64,000 nt of DNA from Dactylosporangium vinaceum (GTDB lineage: Bacteria; Actinomycetota; Actinomycetes; Mycobacteriales; Micromonosporaceae), in the NCBI RefSeq assembly GCF_019904175.1, contig NZ_CP061913.1:8432001-8496000 (forward strand). The letters run 5' to 3'. The position numbers and the translations under genes were made by a program. Each line of letters starts with the position of its first letter. The first letter of the stretch is position 1. This document shows, piece by piece, positions 8,702-18,052 of the stretch. A model generated the notes under the pieces. That model saw only the letters and a list, made by a program, of their open reading frames with translations. It was not told the origin of the DNA and did not search any database.

Positions 8702-11700
8702 TGCGCCACCTCTCTCGTCGGGCGCCGGGCGGCGCCGGGACCGGGCCGGCGACGGTGCCACCCGCGCGCCACGAACGGGCCGGCGAGGAGCGCGATCACC
8801 GCCAGGACGGCCAGCATCGAGGTGAGCGACGCCAGCATGCTCCAGCGGCTGGGCGCGTAGGTCAGCGTGAGGTCGGCATCGCCGGTGCCACTGATCAGCC
8901 AGCCGTTGGCGTAGCCGGAGACCATCAGATGCCGCGCCGACCAGCCCGGCGGCAGACCCGTCACCTGCCAGCCGGGCGCGTACGACTCGGGCAGGACAAG
9001 CGTGAACCGGCCCGCCGCGGCTCGGACCTCGGCCCGGTAGCGCGATGGTGACACGCTCGTCGTCACCACCCTCGGCCCGGCCGGTGCCGCCTCGCCGGCG
9101 GGAACGATCCGCACCGTGACCAGCGCGACCCGGGCGACGGTGACGTCGCGGTACGCCATCCGGCTCGCCACCATGCCTGTCGCATCGGCGAACACCTGCG
9201 GCGTCAGGCTTGTCGTGCCGCTCGGCACCCGTACCAGTGCCGTCATGGTCTGCCAGGCGCCGCTGCGGGTAAGCGGCGGGGTGGCGGCACACCGCCCGGC
9301 CGGCCCCTGCATCAGGCAGACCTTTGGCGTCTGGCCGAAGTCGCTGCGGTAGCCGGCGACGAACCGGTAGGTCGCACCCGGGATCACCGGCACGGGGGTG
9401 AGCTGGGCGCACCGGCCGGACGTCGGCGCTTCGAGCTGGAGCGTGCCATCCGGCTGGAGCGGGATGCGGTGCCCGTCCGGGCGCCAGCCGGGCGCGGCGG
9501 CGGGATCGGCGCAGTCGGCGTACTCGGCGTCGGGGGCGGCCCCCACGACGGACCGGCGCACGGACATCGTGTGCCGGCCGGCGGACAGGGACACCGCCGA
9601 CGACGGCGCCGTCGCGGGCAGGACGGCCGATCCGGCCGCGCGCAGCGGCGTCACCTCGAGGTCGCGGAACTCGGCCGACCCGGCTCCGCCCGCCGACTCG
9701 GCCCAGAGGTACAGACGGGCCGCGATCACGTCCGGCCGCAGCCGGGTGACGGCGCTGTACTGCGCCCATCCGGGCCCGCTCGGCCGGGCCGGCAGCGGTG
9801 CGCAGCGGGCGGGGCCGTCCTGCCAGAGGCACACCCCGGCCGTCGCGCCGCCGGCGGTGCGGACCTGGAACCGGACCCGGTAGACCCCCGCGTCCGTGAG
9901 CCGGACCGCGGCCGCCGCACAGACCCGACCAGTGCGCACGGGCAGCCGTAGCGGGCTCCCGGCGGCCGGCCGCTCGAGATCGCCGACCGGATCACCCGGG
10001 TCGCCGGTGCAGTCGGCGGCGGTGCGCAGCGGCCCCGCCAGCCCCGCGCCGGGCGCCGTCGCCCAGGCCGTCACCGTGGTACCGGACCCGGCGACGAGCG
10101 CGTCGTCGGCCGGCAGTGCGTGCAGTACTCCGTCGGCCTCGAGCCCTACGACGTCGGCGAGGGCGACGGGTACCTGGACCGGCGGCCGGCCCGGCACGGG
10201 TGCCCCGTCGACGGCGACGCTGTCGGCATCGGTGAGCGTCAGCCGGCCGTCGGCCGCGCGGACCCGGTAGGCGGCCTCCGCATCGGGCCGCTCGAGCCGG
10301 TACCGGCCGGCCGCCGCCAGGGTGAAGACGAGATCGGCCGGGTCCGCGCTGACGCCGGTGAACGCGTCGACCGGCTGGCCGGGATCGGCGGTGACCGCCT
10401 CGTCGGCGGGCAGCGCCGCCACCGCCCGGGCGAGCGTGCCGGCGTCCGGTGCCCGCAGCCCGCTCAGCCGGCCCGGCGCGGACACCGTCCCGGCGCTCGA
10501 CACGTGGTACAGCGTGGCCACCCCGAAGCGGCGCATCGTCCCGCCGGCGTCGGCCCCCAGGGCGACAAGCGCGGCGTCGAGCCGGTCCGGGTCGGCGCTG
10601 AGCCGCCCCTCGTAGGAGGTCGACACCAGGTCGTGCCGGACGACGACGGTGTCGACGCCGAGCGCTCGCAGCGCGCCGCGCCACGTCGGCTCGTCGTGCG
10701 TGAGCAGCGCCTCCTGGGCCGCGACGAGCAACTCCTTCACCACGGGGAGGTCGTCGAAGTACCCGCCGGGCAGCAGGTGCAGCGTCGGCCGGTCGAGCAG
10801 CTGGGCCGGTATCGCGTCCACGCCCCGGTACCCCCAGTCGGTCGTCACCATGTAGTGGCTCAGGTTGACCGGCAGCGTGAGCACCTTGCCCGTGCCGGGT
10901 GCCGCGTTGACCTCGGCGGCCAGCTCGTACCAGCCGTCCGGAATCAGCACCCGCGATCCGGGCATCCCGCCGTGCGCCCGCTCCGGCAGCGCTGAGCCGG
11001 TCCACATCGGCGACGGGTACGCCAGCGCGCCCAGCACCGCCCCAGCGACGATCACCCGCGGCGCGACCCCCAGCAGGCGCGGCGGCACCCGGCCGAACAC
11101 CGGATGGCCGCGCAGCCAGGGGGCCGTCGCGAGCCTCGGCGCGAGCGCGACGGCGCGGTCGATCGCGAGCGCCGCCAGCGACGTGTAGATGAGAACCGTC
11201 GGCACGCCGAGCTTGCTGGCCGGGTCGCGGATCAGCCACATGCCGGGAACGTGGTCGTACAGCCACAGGTTCACACCGCCCACCCGGGCGGACCGGACGC
11301 CTGTCGACAGGAACAGCAGGACCAGCCCGACACCGGCCACCAGCCACGCGGCCCGCCGCCGACGGCCAGGTGCGAGCAGCACGCCGGCCAGGGCCAGCAG
11401 CGGGAGCAGCCAGTGCAGCTTCACGCGCAGGCCGCCGCCCAGCGACCGGGCGTAGGGAAACAGGTCGGCGAGGTTCCAGGCCCAGTTGGCGTTCAGCGTC
11501 ACGACGTTGGCCGTGCTGTTGCGGGCATGGGTCCATGCCCAGTCGCGCACGTCGGTCACCGCGGAGAACGCCAGGCCGGCCGGCGAGAGCAGCTGGTGCG
11601 CGAACGGCAGGATCCACCACAGGTTGAGCAGCAGCACCCACGGCGCCGCCCGGACCAGCAGCCGGCCCGCGCGGTGCAGCGCCGCCCGGCCACCGACCAG

Positions 11701-12366
11701 CCCGGCCGCGGCCGGGACGAACAGGACGGTCAGGATCGCCATCAGCAGCCACGGCGGGTTGAGCGCGACGTACGACGCCGGCAGGGTGGCCGCGGCGAAG
11801 GCCACCGGCCGGACCGGACGCCCCGCCGCCGCGCGGACGGCCATTCCCGCCAGGAGCCCCGTCAGTCCGATGGTCAGCGGCGGCAGCGGGTTGGGCAGCC
11901 ACACCAGCAGGTACACGTTGAAGGCGGCGAGCAGGCCGGCCGCGCCCACCGCCGCCGGCCGGCGCACCCACCCTCCGGCCAGGTAGGCGGCGCCGAACGT
12001 GCACAGCCCGAAGCACAGCGCGTAGAGCACCCATTGTGCGGCGGGCGCGCCCAGGCCGAGGCGGGCCGAACCACGCAGCAGGAGCACCTCGACCAACTGC
12101 AGGCTCGCCGTCGAGGTGGATCCGGCGCCGGTCGCCTGGTGGCTCCACGAACCGCCGACCTCCGCGGTCAGGCTGTCGCGGACGAATGGCGCGATGTCGC
12201 CGTTGGCGACGAACCGGCCCCGGGAGAACCAGGTAAGGGTGGCCAGGACGGTGATCACGACAGGTATCTCGTACGCCACGAACGCGAACCGCCGGACCAG
12301 CCGGCGTCGTGGCGGGCCGGGCAGCGGCAGCGGCTCCACGCCGGCCCGGCCGGGCAGGGTGATCAC
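8698..12366 (-). CDS. Giant GT-C membrane glycosyltransferase, AftD-like alpha-(1->3)-arabinofuranosyltransferase family
   Basis: 1222-residue polytopic protein. About the first 430 residues are membrane helices in GT-C style with FVANGDIAPFVRDSL near the N-terminus, LVWLPNPLPPLTIGL, and LNLWWILPFAHQLLSPAG. A long extracytoplasmic part with carbohydrate-binding-like beta modules follows (FRDLEVTPL, YRDVTVARV), and a last helix near SMLASLTSMLAVLAVIALL ends it. This matches mycobacterial AftD-type enzymes that branch arabinan with decaprenyl-phospho-arabinose as donor. The GTG at 12366 is chosen because it lies five bases after the preceding stop; the frame remains open upstream through that gene. 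Exact glycan is unknown. Confidence 0.8.
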   Translation of the reverse strand: MITLPGRAGVEPLPLPGPPRRRLVRRFAFVAYEIPVVITVLATLTWFSRGRFVANGDIAPFVRDSLTAEVGGSWSHQATGAGSTSTASLQLVEVLLLRGSARLGLGAPAAQWVLYALCFGLCTFGAAYLAGGWVRRPAAVGAAGLLAAFNVYLLVWLPNPLPPLTIGLTGLLAGMAVRAAAGRPVRPVAFAAATLPASYVALNPPWLLMAILTVLFVPAAAGLVGGRAALHRAGRLLVRAAPWVLLLNLWWILPFAHQLLSPAGLAFSAVTDVRDWAWTHARNSTANVVTLNANWAWNLADLFPYARSLGGGLRVKLHWLLPLLALAGVLLAPGRRRRAAWLVAGVGLVLLFLSTGVRSARVGGVNLWLYDHVPGMWLIRDPASKLGVPTVLIYTSLAALAIDRAVALAPRLATAPWLRGHPVFGRVPPRLLGVAPRVIVAGAVLGALAYPSPMWTGSALPERAHGGMPGSRVLIPDGWYELAAEVNAAPGTGKVLTLPVNLSHYMVTTDWGYRGVDAIPAQLLDRPTLHLLPGGYFDDLPVVKELLVAAQEALLTHDEPTWRGALRALGVDTVVVRHDLVSTSYEGRLSADPDRLDAALVALGADAGGTMRRFGVATLYHVSSAGTVSAPGRLSGLRAPDAGTLARAVAALPADEAVTADPGQPVDAFTGVSADPADLVFTLAAAGRYRLERPDAEAAYRVRAADGRLTLTDADSVAVDGAPVPGRPPVQVPVALADVVGLEADGVLHALPADDALVAGSGTTVTAWATAPGAGLAGPLRTAADCTGDPGDPVGDLERPAAGSPLRLPVRTGRVCAAAAVRLTDAGVYRVRFQVRTAGGATAGVCLWQDGPARCAPLPARPSGPGWAQYSAVTRLRPDVIAARLYLWAESAGGAGSAEFRDLEVTPLRAAGSAVLPATAPSSAVSLSAGRHTMSVRRSVVGAAPDAEYADCADPAAAPGWRPDGHRIPLQPDGTLQLEAPTSGRCAQLTPVPVIPGATYRFVAGYRSDFGQTPKVCLMQGPAGRCAATPPLTRSGAWQTMTALVRVPSGTTSLTPQVFADATGMVASRMAYRDVTVARVALVTVRIVPAGEAAPAGPRVVTTSVSPSRYRAEVRAAAGRFTLVLPESYAPGWQVTGLPPGWSARHLMVSGYANGWLISGTGDADLTLTYAPSRWSMLASLTSMLAVLAVIALLAGPFVARGWHRRRPGPGAARRPTREVAQ

Positions 12367-12371
12367 GCCGC

Positions 12372-13181
12372 TCACGGCCGCACCCGTCCCTCGGACGCGC
12401 CCAGCGCCAGGCCGCTCCACTCGAACGCCTTGAGCAGCAGCAGCCCGGCGAAGTGGTGCGGGGCGCGAAGCGCCAGCAGCGGGTGCGCCAGCAGCGCGGG
12501 CCGGCCGAGCGGACGCGGCGCGGCCGAGCGGGCCTGCCGGTAGCGTGGCAGCCAGCGGCCGTAGTAGCGCTTCTTGCGAAACGCACGGCGCAGGCCTACG
12601 CGGCCCTCGTCGTGTAGGACGAGCGACGCGACCCGACCGATCCCGTAGCCCGCCGCCCGGACCCGGTCGGGCAGCTCCCAGTCCTCGAAGGCGGTGAGAT
12701 GCTCGTCGTACCCGCCGAGGTCGAGCAGGACGCGGCGGGGAAAGGCCCGGGCCGCCTCCACCCGGCCGTCGCCGAGGTACAGCCGCTTCTCCAGGGCGCG
12801 GCACTGCGCCAGGAAGCCCTGGCCGAACGCGAGCTCCGGCAGGACCAGCGCGCCGATGCCCGGCTCGGCTTGGAAGGCGGCCAGGACGTCGGCGAGCACC
12901 GTGTCGGTCAGCACCATGTCGGCGTCGATGAAGACGACGTACTCGCCGCCGCTCATCCGCCAGCCGTGGTTGCGCTGCGCGCTGCGCTCGGGGCCGGCGA
13001 CGACGACGGCGTCCGCGTGCCGCCGGGCGATGTCCCGGGTCGTGTCGCCGGAGTGGTTGTCCACGACGATCAGTTCGACGTTGCGGTACGTCTGCGCGCG
13101 AACGCTCGCCAGGCAGCGCTCCAGCGTCCGCTCCGCGTCGCGGGTCGGCACCACCACGCAGACGCGCGGGCCGGTGGTCAT
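12372..13181 (-). CDS. Family 2 glycosyltransferase (GT-A)
   Basis: 269-residue cytosolic or membrane-associated glycosyltransferase. It opens with VCVVVPTRDAERTLERCLAS, has the nucleotide-binding strand ELIVVDNHSGDTTRDIA, and a metal-binding DxD-like EYVVFIDADMVL (about residue 85). The acceptor-side motif FEDWELPDRVRAAGY corresponds to the catalytic ED of GT2 enzymes. ATG at 13181 overlaps the preceding stop. It sits in an operon with a GT4 enzyme, a flippase fusion and the AftD-like protein, so it likely extends a lipid-linked surface glycan. Confidence 0.9.
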   Translation of the reverse strand: MTTGPRVCVVVPTRDAERTLERCLASVRAQTYRNVELIVVDNHSGDTTRDIARRHADAVVVAGPERSAQRNHGWRMSGGEYVVFIDADMVLTDTVLADVLAAFQAEPGIGALVLPELAFGQGFLAQCRALEKRLYLGDGRVEAARAFPRRVLLDLGGYDEHLTAFEDWELPDRVRAAGYGIGRVASLVLHDEGRVGLRRAFRKKRYYGRWLPRYRQARSAAPRPLGRPALLAHPLLALRAPHHFAGLLLLKAFEWSGLALGASEGRVRP

Positions 13182-14266
13182 CGGGCCTCCCAGGAATGGC
13201 GGGCGCCGTCGCCGGCGATGATCTGGTCCAGGACCGCCGCGGCGACGGTGTCCCAGTCGGCCGCCCCGCCGCGCCATCCGTGCCGGGCCGAGGCGGCGGT
13301 CCAGGCGGGCAGGCCGCGTTCCAGGGCGGCGGCCAACGCGGCCGGGGTCGGCTCGACGAGCACACCGCCGGCGGCCGGGACGGAGTCACGCAGTCCGGGA
13401 CGGTCGTAGCCGACCGTCGGGGTACCCATGGCGGCCGCCTCGTCCACCACCAGCCCCCACCCCTCCCGGACCGAGGTCACCACCAGCACGTGGGCCCGGG
13501 CCAGCAGCTCGTCGCGCTCGGCCCGGCCGACCCGGCCGAACAGCGTCACGCCGGGTCCCGCGGCAGCGGCAAGCGCCGCCCGCTGCGGCCCGTCGCCGAT
13601 GAACCACATCTGCGCGGCCGGCACCCGGGCCCGGAGCCGGTGGAAGGCGGCGAGGGCCGCCAGCGGCCGTTTGTTGCCGGCCAGCCGGCCCAGGAACACC
13701 ACTGTCGGCTCCGCCTCGCGGGACACGTCCGGCCGCGGCCGGTGCACGACGCCCGCGGGCACGACGGTGACGTCGCGCAGGCCGTATCGGCGAAGCGAGT
13801 CGCGGCTGGACGCCGAGACCGTCAACACCCGCACGTCGCGGTAGCGCCGCAGCCACGCCGGCTCCAGGACGTAGCGGCCGAGCAGCGCCACCGGCAGCGG
13901 CATCTCGTAGCGCCAGATCTCCCGGCAGACCTGGTGGATCAGGGCCACGACCGGGGTCGGGCCGGCCCACGCGGGACAGCCGAACGGCCGCGTGTTCACC
14001 TCGTCGACGACGACGTCGAACCGGCCGGAGCCGGCGCCGCGGTAGTAGTCGCGAGCCGCACCGTAGACCCCCATCCGGCTGCCCCGGCGCACCACGCGGA
14101 CGCCGTCGACGTCCTCGGTCGACGGGGCGCCGTCGACGGCCGCGCAGCACAGCGTCACCTCGTGCCCGGCCGCGACCCAGCGCCGGGCGATCTCGTGGGT
14201 GTAGACCTCGGCGCCGCCGGCCCGCGGGTGCCGCAGGTCCTTCCAGTTGCAGACCAGGATGCGCAT
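13178..14266 (-). CDS. Family 4 glycosyltransferase (GT-B)
   Basis: 362-residue retaining glycosyltransferase. The N-terminal acceptor domain starts MRILVCNWKDLRHPRAGGAE, where the GGAE loop is typical of GT4. The C-terminal donor domain has VVFLGRLAGNKRPLAALAAF, MWFIGDGP, and the E-x7-E element in REGWGLVVDEAA, which binds the nucleotide sugar and takes part in catalysis. One base separates its start from the upstream fusion gene's stop, and it overlaps the downstream GT2 start, so all are co-transcribed. Sugar and acceptor are not determined. Confidence 0.92.
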   Translation of the reverse strand: MRILVCNWKDLRHPRAGGAEVYTHEIARRWVAAGHEVTLCCAAVDGAPSTEDVDGVRVVRRGSRMGVYGAARDYYRGAGSGRFDVVVDEVNTRPFGCPAWAGPTPVVALIHQVCREIWRYEMPLPVALLGRYVLEPAWLRRYRDVRVLTVSASSRDSLRRYGLRDVTVVPAGVVHRPRPDVSREAEPTVVFLGRLAGNKRPLAALAAFHRLRARVPAAQMWFIGDGPQRAALAAAAGPGVTLFGRVGRAERDELLARAHVLVVTSVREGWGLVVDEAAAMGTPTVGYDRPGLRDSVPAAGGVLVEPTPAALAAALERGLPAWTAASARHGWRGGAADWDTVAAAVLDQIIAGDGARHSWEAR

Positions 14267-14267
14267 G

Positions 14268-16364
14268 TCAGCGGACCTCGCTCAGCGCCGGCCGCAGCGG
14301 CCCGTCGGCGCGGTTGACGGCCGACGCCCCGGACGGGCGCGGATACCGGGTCGGCATACGCAACCGCCAGGCCAGCCGTACGGTGTCGCCGAGCATCCGC
14401 ACCACCGCGCCGGGGGTCACGGTGGTGCGATCCACCCGGTACAGGCTGATCGGCGCGGCCAGGATGCGGCGGTACCCCAGCCGGCTGGCCAGGGCCAGGA
14501 TCTCGACGTCGAGTACGAAGCGCTGCTCCACGCAGTAGGGCAGGATGTCGGCGATCAGCTCACGCCGGAAGACCTTCAGGCCGACCTGCGTGTCGCGGAC
14601 GGGCAGGGACGGGAACAGCACCTGGATCAGCAGCCTGTACCCAGCCGAGCACATGTTGCGCGTCCACGAGGCGTCGGCGTCGACAGTCGTCAGCGGGTGA
14701 CTCTTGTCCCCGACCACACCGTCCGGCGCGTAGAGCTCGACCAGCCGCACGAACGAGCGCCACAGCCGCGGGTCGAGGTCGCCGTCGGCGCCGATGAACC
14801 CGAGGTACCGGCCGCGGCCGGCCAGCAGGCCACGGCGCAGTGCCGCGCCCTTGCCCTGGTGCACGGGCAGCGCCAGGCATCGCACCGTCGGCCCGAGAGA
14901 GCCGATGCGGCTGCCGCTGCCGTCCGAAGAGCCGTCGTCGACCGCGATGATCTCGTAGCTGATGCCACACCCGCGCAGCTCGTCGCGCAGGTGCAGCAGG
15001 TTGGCGCGCAGCGCTGGGCCCGGGTTGTAGTACGGCACGACGACGGTCAGGTCCACGCCCTCGTCGGTGGCCATCGGCGCACCCGCGCCGGCACGCGCGA
15101 CGGCCGGCGGGATGTCGCGCAGGGCCGCCCACGTCGCGGCGGCGAGCGGCAGTACGGCCGCCGGGAGCATGACGACCGCGAGGGCCAGCGGGCTGCCGTG
15201 CCAGATCGCGGCACCGGCGGCCGCCACCGGCAGGCCGAGCCAGGCGGCCCCGGCACCGAACCGCGATCGCGCGATGTTGTACTGCACCACGACCCACAGC
15301 AGGCCGATTCCGAACGTGCCGACGGCCATGACCGCCATCACCGGTACCGGCACCTGGAAGGTCCGGCCGAAGACCAGCGGCACCAGCCACGGGCTCAGGA
15401 CGGTCAGCGCGGTCATCGCGGGACCCAGGATGGCCGCCGCGGCGAGCAGCGCCCGGATGAGCAGGCGGCGGGAGCGGGCCGTGTCGAGCGCAGCGAATGC
15501 CGGCAGCAGGGCCATGGAGATCGCGTGCGGCCCGTACAGCGCACCGTGCAGCGCCGTCGCCGCCGCGGAGTACCGCCCCGCGACCACGGGATCGAGCAGC
15601 TGGCGCGCGGCGATCGTGTCGACACCGGTCAGCAGCCACAGGCCCGAGTAAGCCAGGACCCCTGTCGCGGCCGTCCCGGCGCCCAGCCGCAGCGACACCG
15701 CGGCCGAGGTGTCCGAGCGAGGCCGCCGGCTGGCCCGATACAGCGCGAACGCCTGCACCGAGTCGGCCGCGACCGAAGCGGCGACCGCCCCGCAGACGCC
15801 GAACCCGGCCTCGATGAACAGCACCGCGACGCCGAGACGCACCACTGTCGAGCCGACCGCGACGACGCCGACGACGCCGAATCGCCGCCGGCCGCACAGC
15901 AGGCCCCAGGGCACCACGGTGGCGGCGAGTGGCAGGCAGTACAACGACAGCAGCAGCGCCGGCCAGATCGAGTCGAGCCGCAGGGCGCGCATCAGCAGCG
16001 GCGACGCCAGGGCCAGCAGGCCGGTGCCGAGCGCCCCGAGGGCGAGCGCCCGGCCGAGCAGCACCCGCCCGTCGGCCTGCCGCCCCGACTCGGCCAGCCG
16101 CGCGGTGCGGGTCGTCACCAGCGACTGCAGCCCACTGGCGGGCACGGTCAGCAGCGTGATGAACACCAGGAGCGAGCCGAAGACACCGTAGCTCGCCGGC
16201 CCGAGCAGCCGGCTGACCACGACGTGGAAGCAGAAGTTCCCGCCGCCGGCCACGGCGAGCGCGAGCATGAACGCCAGGCCACCGGCGCGGGTCGCCGACC
16301 GGCCGGGAAGCCCGGGCGGCGCGGGACGGCCCCCGATGTCGTCGACTGCGGCCTTTCCGGCCAT
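14268..16364 (-). CDS. Flippase (Wzx/MATE-like) fused to a dolichyl-phosphate-mannose-synthase-like GT2
   Basis: 698-residue two-domain protein. Residues 30-420 form a polysaccharide-export flippase: some 12 hydrophobic segments beginning with FHVVVSRLLGPASYGVFGSL, typical of Wzx/RfbX proteins that move lipid-linked sugars across the membrane. From residue 431 a GT2 domain begins: VDLTVVVPYYNPG, IIAVDDGSSDGSGSRI, GKGAALRRGLLAGRGRYLGF and DTQVGLKVFRREL, as in DPM1-like enzymes that charge polyprenyl phosphate. No stop separates the halves, though an internal ATG at 15074 exists without a ribosome site. It suggests coupling of polyprenyl-sugar synthesis and translocation; the pairing is inference. 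Confidence 0.88.
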   Translation of the reverse strand: MAGKAAVDDIGGRPAPPGLPGRSATRAGGLAFMLALAVAGGGNFCFHVVVSRLLGPASYGVFGSLLVFITLLTVPASGLQSLVTTRTARLAESGRQADGRVLLGRALALGALGTGLLALASPLLMRALRLDSIWPALLLSLYCLPLAATVVPWGLLCGRRRFGVVGVVAVGSTVVRLGVAVLFIEAGFGVCGAVAASVAADSVQAFALYRASRRPRSDTSAAVSLRLGAGTAATGVLAYSGLWLLTGVDTIAARQLLDPVVAGRYSAAATALHGALYGPHAISMALLPAFAALDTARSRRLLIRALLAAAAILGPAMTALTVLSPWLVPLVFGRTFQVPVPVMAVMAVGTFGIGLLWVVVQYNIARSRFGAGAAWLGLPVAAAGAAIWHGSPLALAVVMLPAAVLPLAAATWAALRDIPPAVARAGAGAPMATDEGVDLTVVVPYYNPGPALRANLLHLRDELRGCGISYEIIAVDDGSSDGSGSRIGSLGPTVRCLALPVHQGKGAALRRGLLAGRGRYLGFIGADGDLDPRLWRSFVRLVELYAPDGVVGDKSHPLTTVDADASWTRNMCSAGYRLLIQVLFPSLPVRDTQVGLKVFRRELIADILPYCVEQRFVLDVEILALASRLGYRRILAAPISLYRVDRTTVTPGAVVRMLGDTVRLAWRLRMPTRYPRPSGASAVNRADGPLRPALSEVR

Positions 16365-16593
16365 GATCCCCCCTGAGACTTCGATGAAGATGTGCGCTCA
16401 CCGCCGGACCGTCGGGCGCCTCGGCGGCACACGGTGCCGCCCCGGACGGTGCGGTCCAAACCCGGCAGATCGCCATGAGCCGAAGGGCGGGGTCGCCGGG
16501 TGCCGACCGGTCCGCGGCCCCATCACCGGCAGCCTGCGAGCCGTATCCCGGGGTTCCCGCGAAGCTCGTCGCTGCCCCGCCGGGTGCGCGAGC

Positions 16594-17793
16594 TCAGACC
16601 GGCGACGTGGCGACCGCGGCCGGCAGCGGCTCGCGGGCAGTCGGCTGCACGGGCAGCACCGGCGGCGGCGCCGGTTCGCCCCGCCATGTCCGCAGCAGCA
16701 GCAGGGCGCCGGCAACCGCCATCCAGGCGAGCGGTTTGGCGGCCTGCCGGTAGCCCGCATGACCGCCGTCGAGGAAGTCCACACCAATGAACTGCAGCGG
16801 GCGCACCAGCGGCACCAGCGCGACCCAGAACCAGACCGAACGCGCGACCGAGCCGCGCACCGGCGCGCTCGCGACGAGGGGCAGCAGGACGATCAGCGGG
16901 TAGTAGCCGAACGCGGGCGTGCCGGCCAGGAACGTGCCGATCATGACTATCGCCGACGTGTCGACGAGGCGCAGCCGCTCGTCGCCACCGGTGCGCCAGC
17001 GCCGCGTCGCCGCGGCGACCGTGGCGGCGACCACCGCGATCCGGACCATCGCCAGCGCTACGCCGTCGATGCCGATGCGCGGCAGCATGGCGGCCAGCGA
17101 CGAGTCGTACGGCCGCGCGAAGTCGTCCTGGCCGCCGAGCAGGAACGGCACGGTGCGGGTGAAGAACAGGGCCGGCTCCGGCAGCAGCGGCGTCACGATC
17201 GCGCAGATCGCGATCGGAATGCCGGCCGCCACGCCCAACGCCCGCCACTGCCGGGCGAGGAGGAAGATCAGGCCGATCGGCACCAGCATCGGCTTGACGG
17301 CGATCGACACCCCGATCACCACGCCGGCGGCGATCCACCTCCCGCGCCCCATCAGCAGCAGGGCAACCGCCATCAGCGCCGCCACCGGCGCCGTCCAGTT
17401 GCCCAGTTCGACAACGCTGACTGTGGGGGTGAACAGCGCGAACGCGGCTACGCCGGCCACGCCGAGCCAGGAGCGCAGGCCGGAGCCGAACATCCGCAGC
17501 GCTGCCCACCAGCCGAGCAGCAGCAGGGCCGCCAGCCCCCAGGGGAACAGTCGCTCCAGCCACCGGTCCGACAGCGGAGTCAGCAGCAGCACGAACGGCA
17601 CGCTCGACGGCGGGTACAGGAACCGTTCGGACTCGTACGGCGAGACACCGTCGTACAGGCGGCGGACCGCGTCGACCACCAACCGGTTGTCCATGCTGTG
17701 CATCGGGCCGTACAGCGAGATGCGTACCAGTTCCTGGACCAGGAGCGCATAGGCACCTGCGAGAGCGACCCGGGGCGCTCGGCTCGTGAGCAT
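16594..17793 (-). CDS. GT87 family polyprenol-phosphate-dependent glycosyltransferase (DUF2029, AftC/PimE type)
   Basis: 399-residue multi-pass protein, first gene of the glycan locus. Hydrophobic helices alternate with conserved loops: SMDNRLVVDAVRRLYDG near the N-terminus, ESERFLYPPSSVPFVLLLTP, and GVVIGVSIAVKPMLVPIGLI. The YPP and KP elements are typical of GT87 (DUF2029), which includes mycobacterial PimE mannosyltransferase and AftC arabinofuranosyltransferase. I place the start at the ATG at 17793 because it precedes the first helix; an in-frame ATG lies 18 codons upstream. A 229-base gap with no gene separates it from the flippase fusion. Donor sugar is unknown. Confidence 0.85.
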   Translation of the reverse strand: MLTSRAPRVALAGAYALLVQELVRISLYGPMHSMDNRLVVDAVRRLYDGVSPYESERFLYPPSSVPFVLLLTPLSDRWLERLFPWGLAALLLLGWWAALRMFGSGLRSWLGVAGVAAFALFTPTVSVVELGNWTAPVAALMAVALLLMGRGRWIAAGVVIGVSIAVKPMLVPIGLIFLLARQWRALGVAAGIPIAICAIVTPLLPEPALFFTRTVPFLLGGQDDFARPYDSSLAAMLPRIGIDGVALAMVRIAVVAATVAAATRRWRTGGDERLRLVDTSAIVMIGTFLAGTPAFGYYPLIVLLPLVASAPVRGSVARSVWFWVALVPLVRPLQFIGVDFLDGGHAGYRQAAKPLAWMAVAGALLLLRTWRGEPAPPPVLPVQPTAREPLPAAVATSPV

Positions 17794-18052
17794 GGCGAGA
17801 CCGTAGCCATCGCCCGGGTGAGCGTGCCGGGTGAGTTTGCGTCTCACCCCGGCCGTCGACCGGCGGCGTCAGGTCGAGGTCGTCAGGATTGCGTCCGTGC
17901 ATGCCCCGGCGCATCGGCCGCCGCTGTGTGCGCGGCGGCGCGACGAGGCGGTCATCGCCGCCGAATGCCGCGCCGCCGGCGAGGCGTAACCGCATCAGCA
18001 CCGGGTAGCTCGCCGCGACATGGAGCCCGCGCGGCAGCGAGGGGGTTTGCGG

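Noticed and set aside
12367..13389. 341-codon N-terminal extension of the AftD-like frame
   Set aside because: It lies inside the GT2 and GT4 genes in another frame and has Arg/Pro-rich, non-protein-like composition; the GTG at 12366 fits the operon spacing.
15074..15074. Separate GT2 gene starting inside the flippase fusion
   Set aside because: An ATG exists, but no ribosome site precedes it and the frame is continuous; treated as a fusion.
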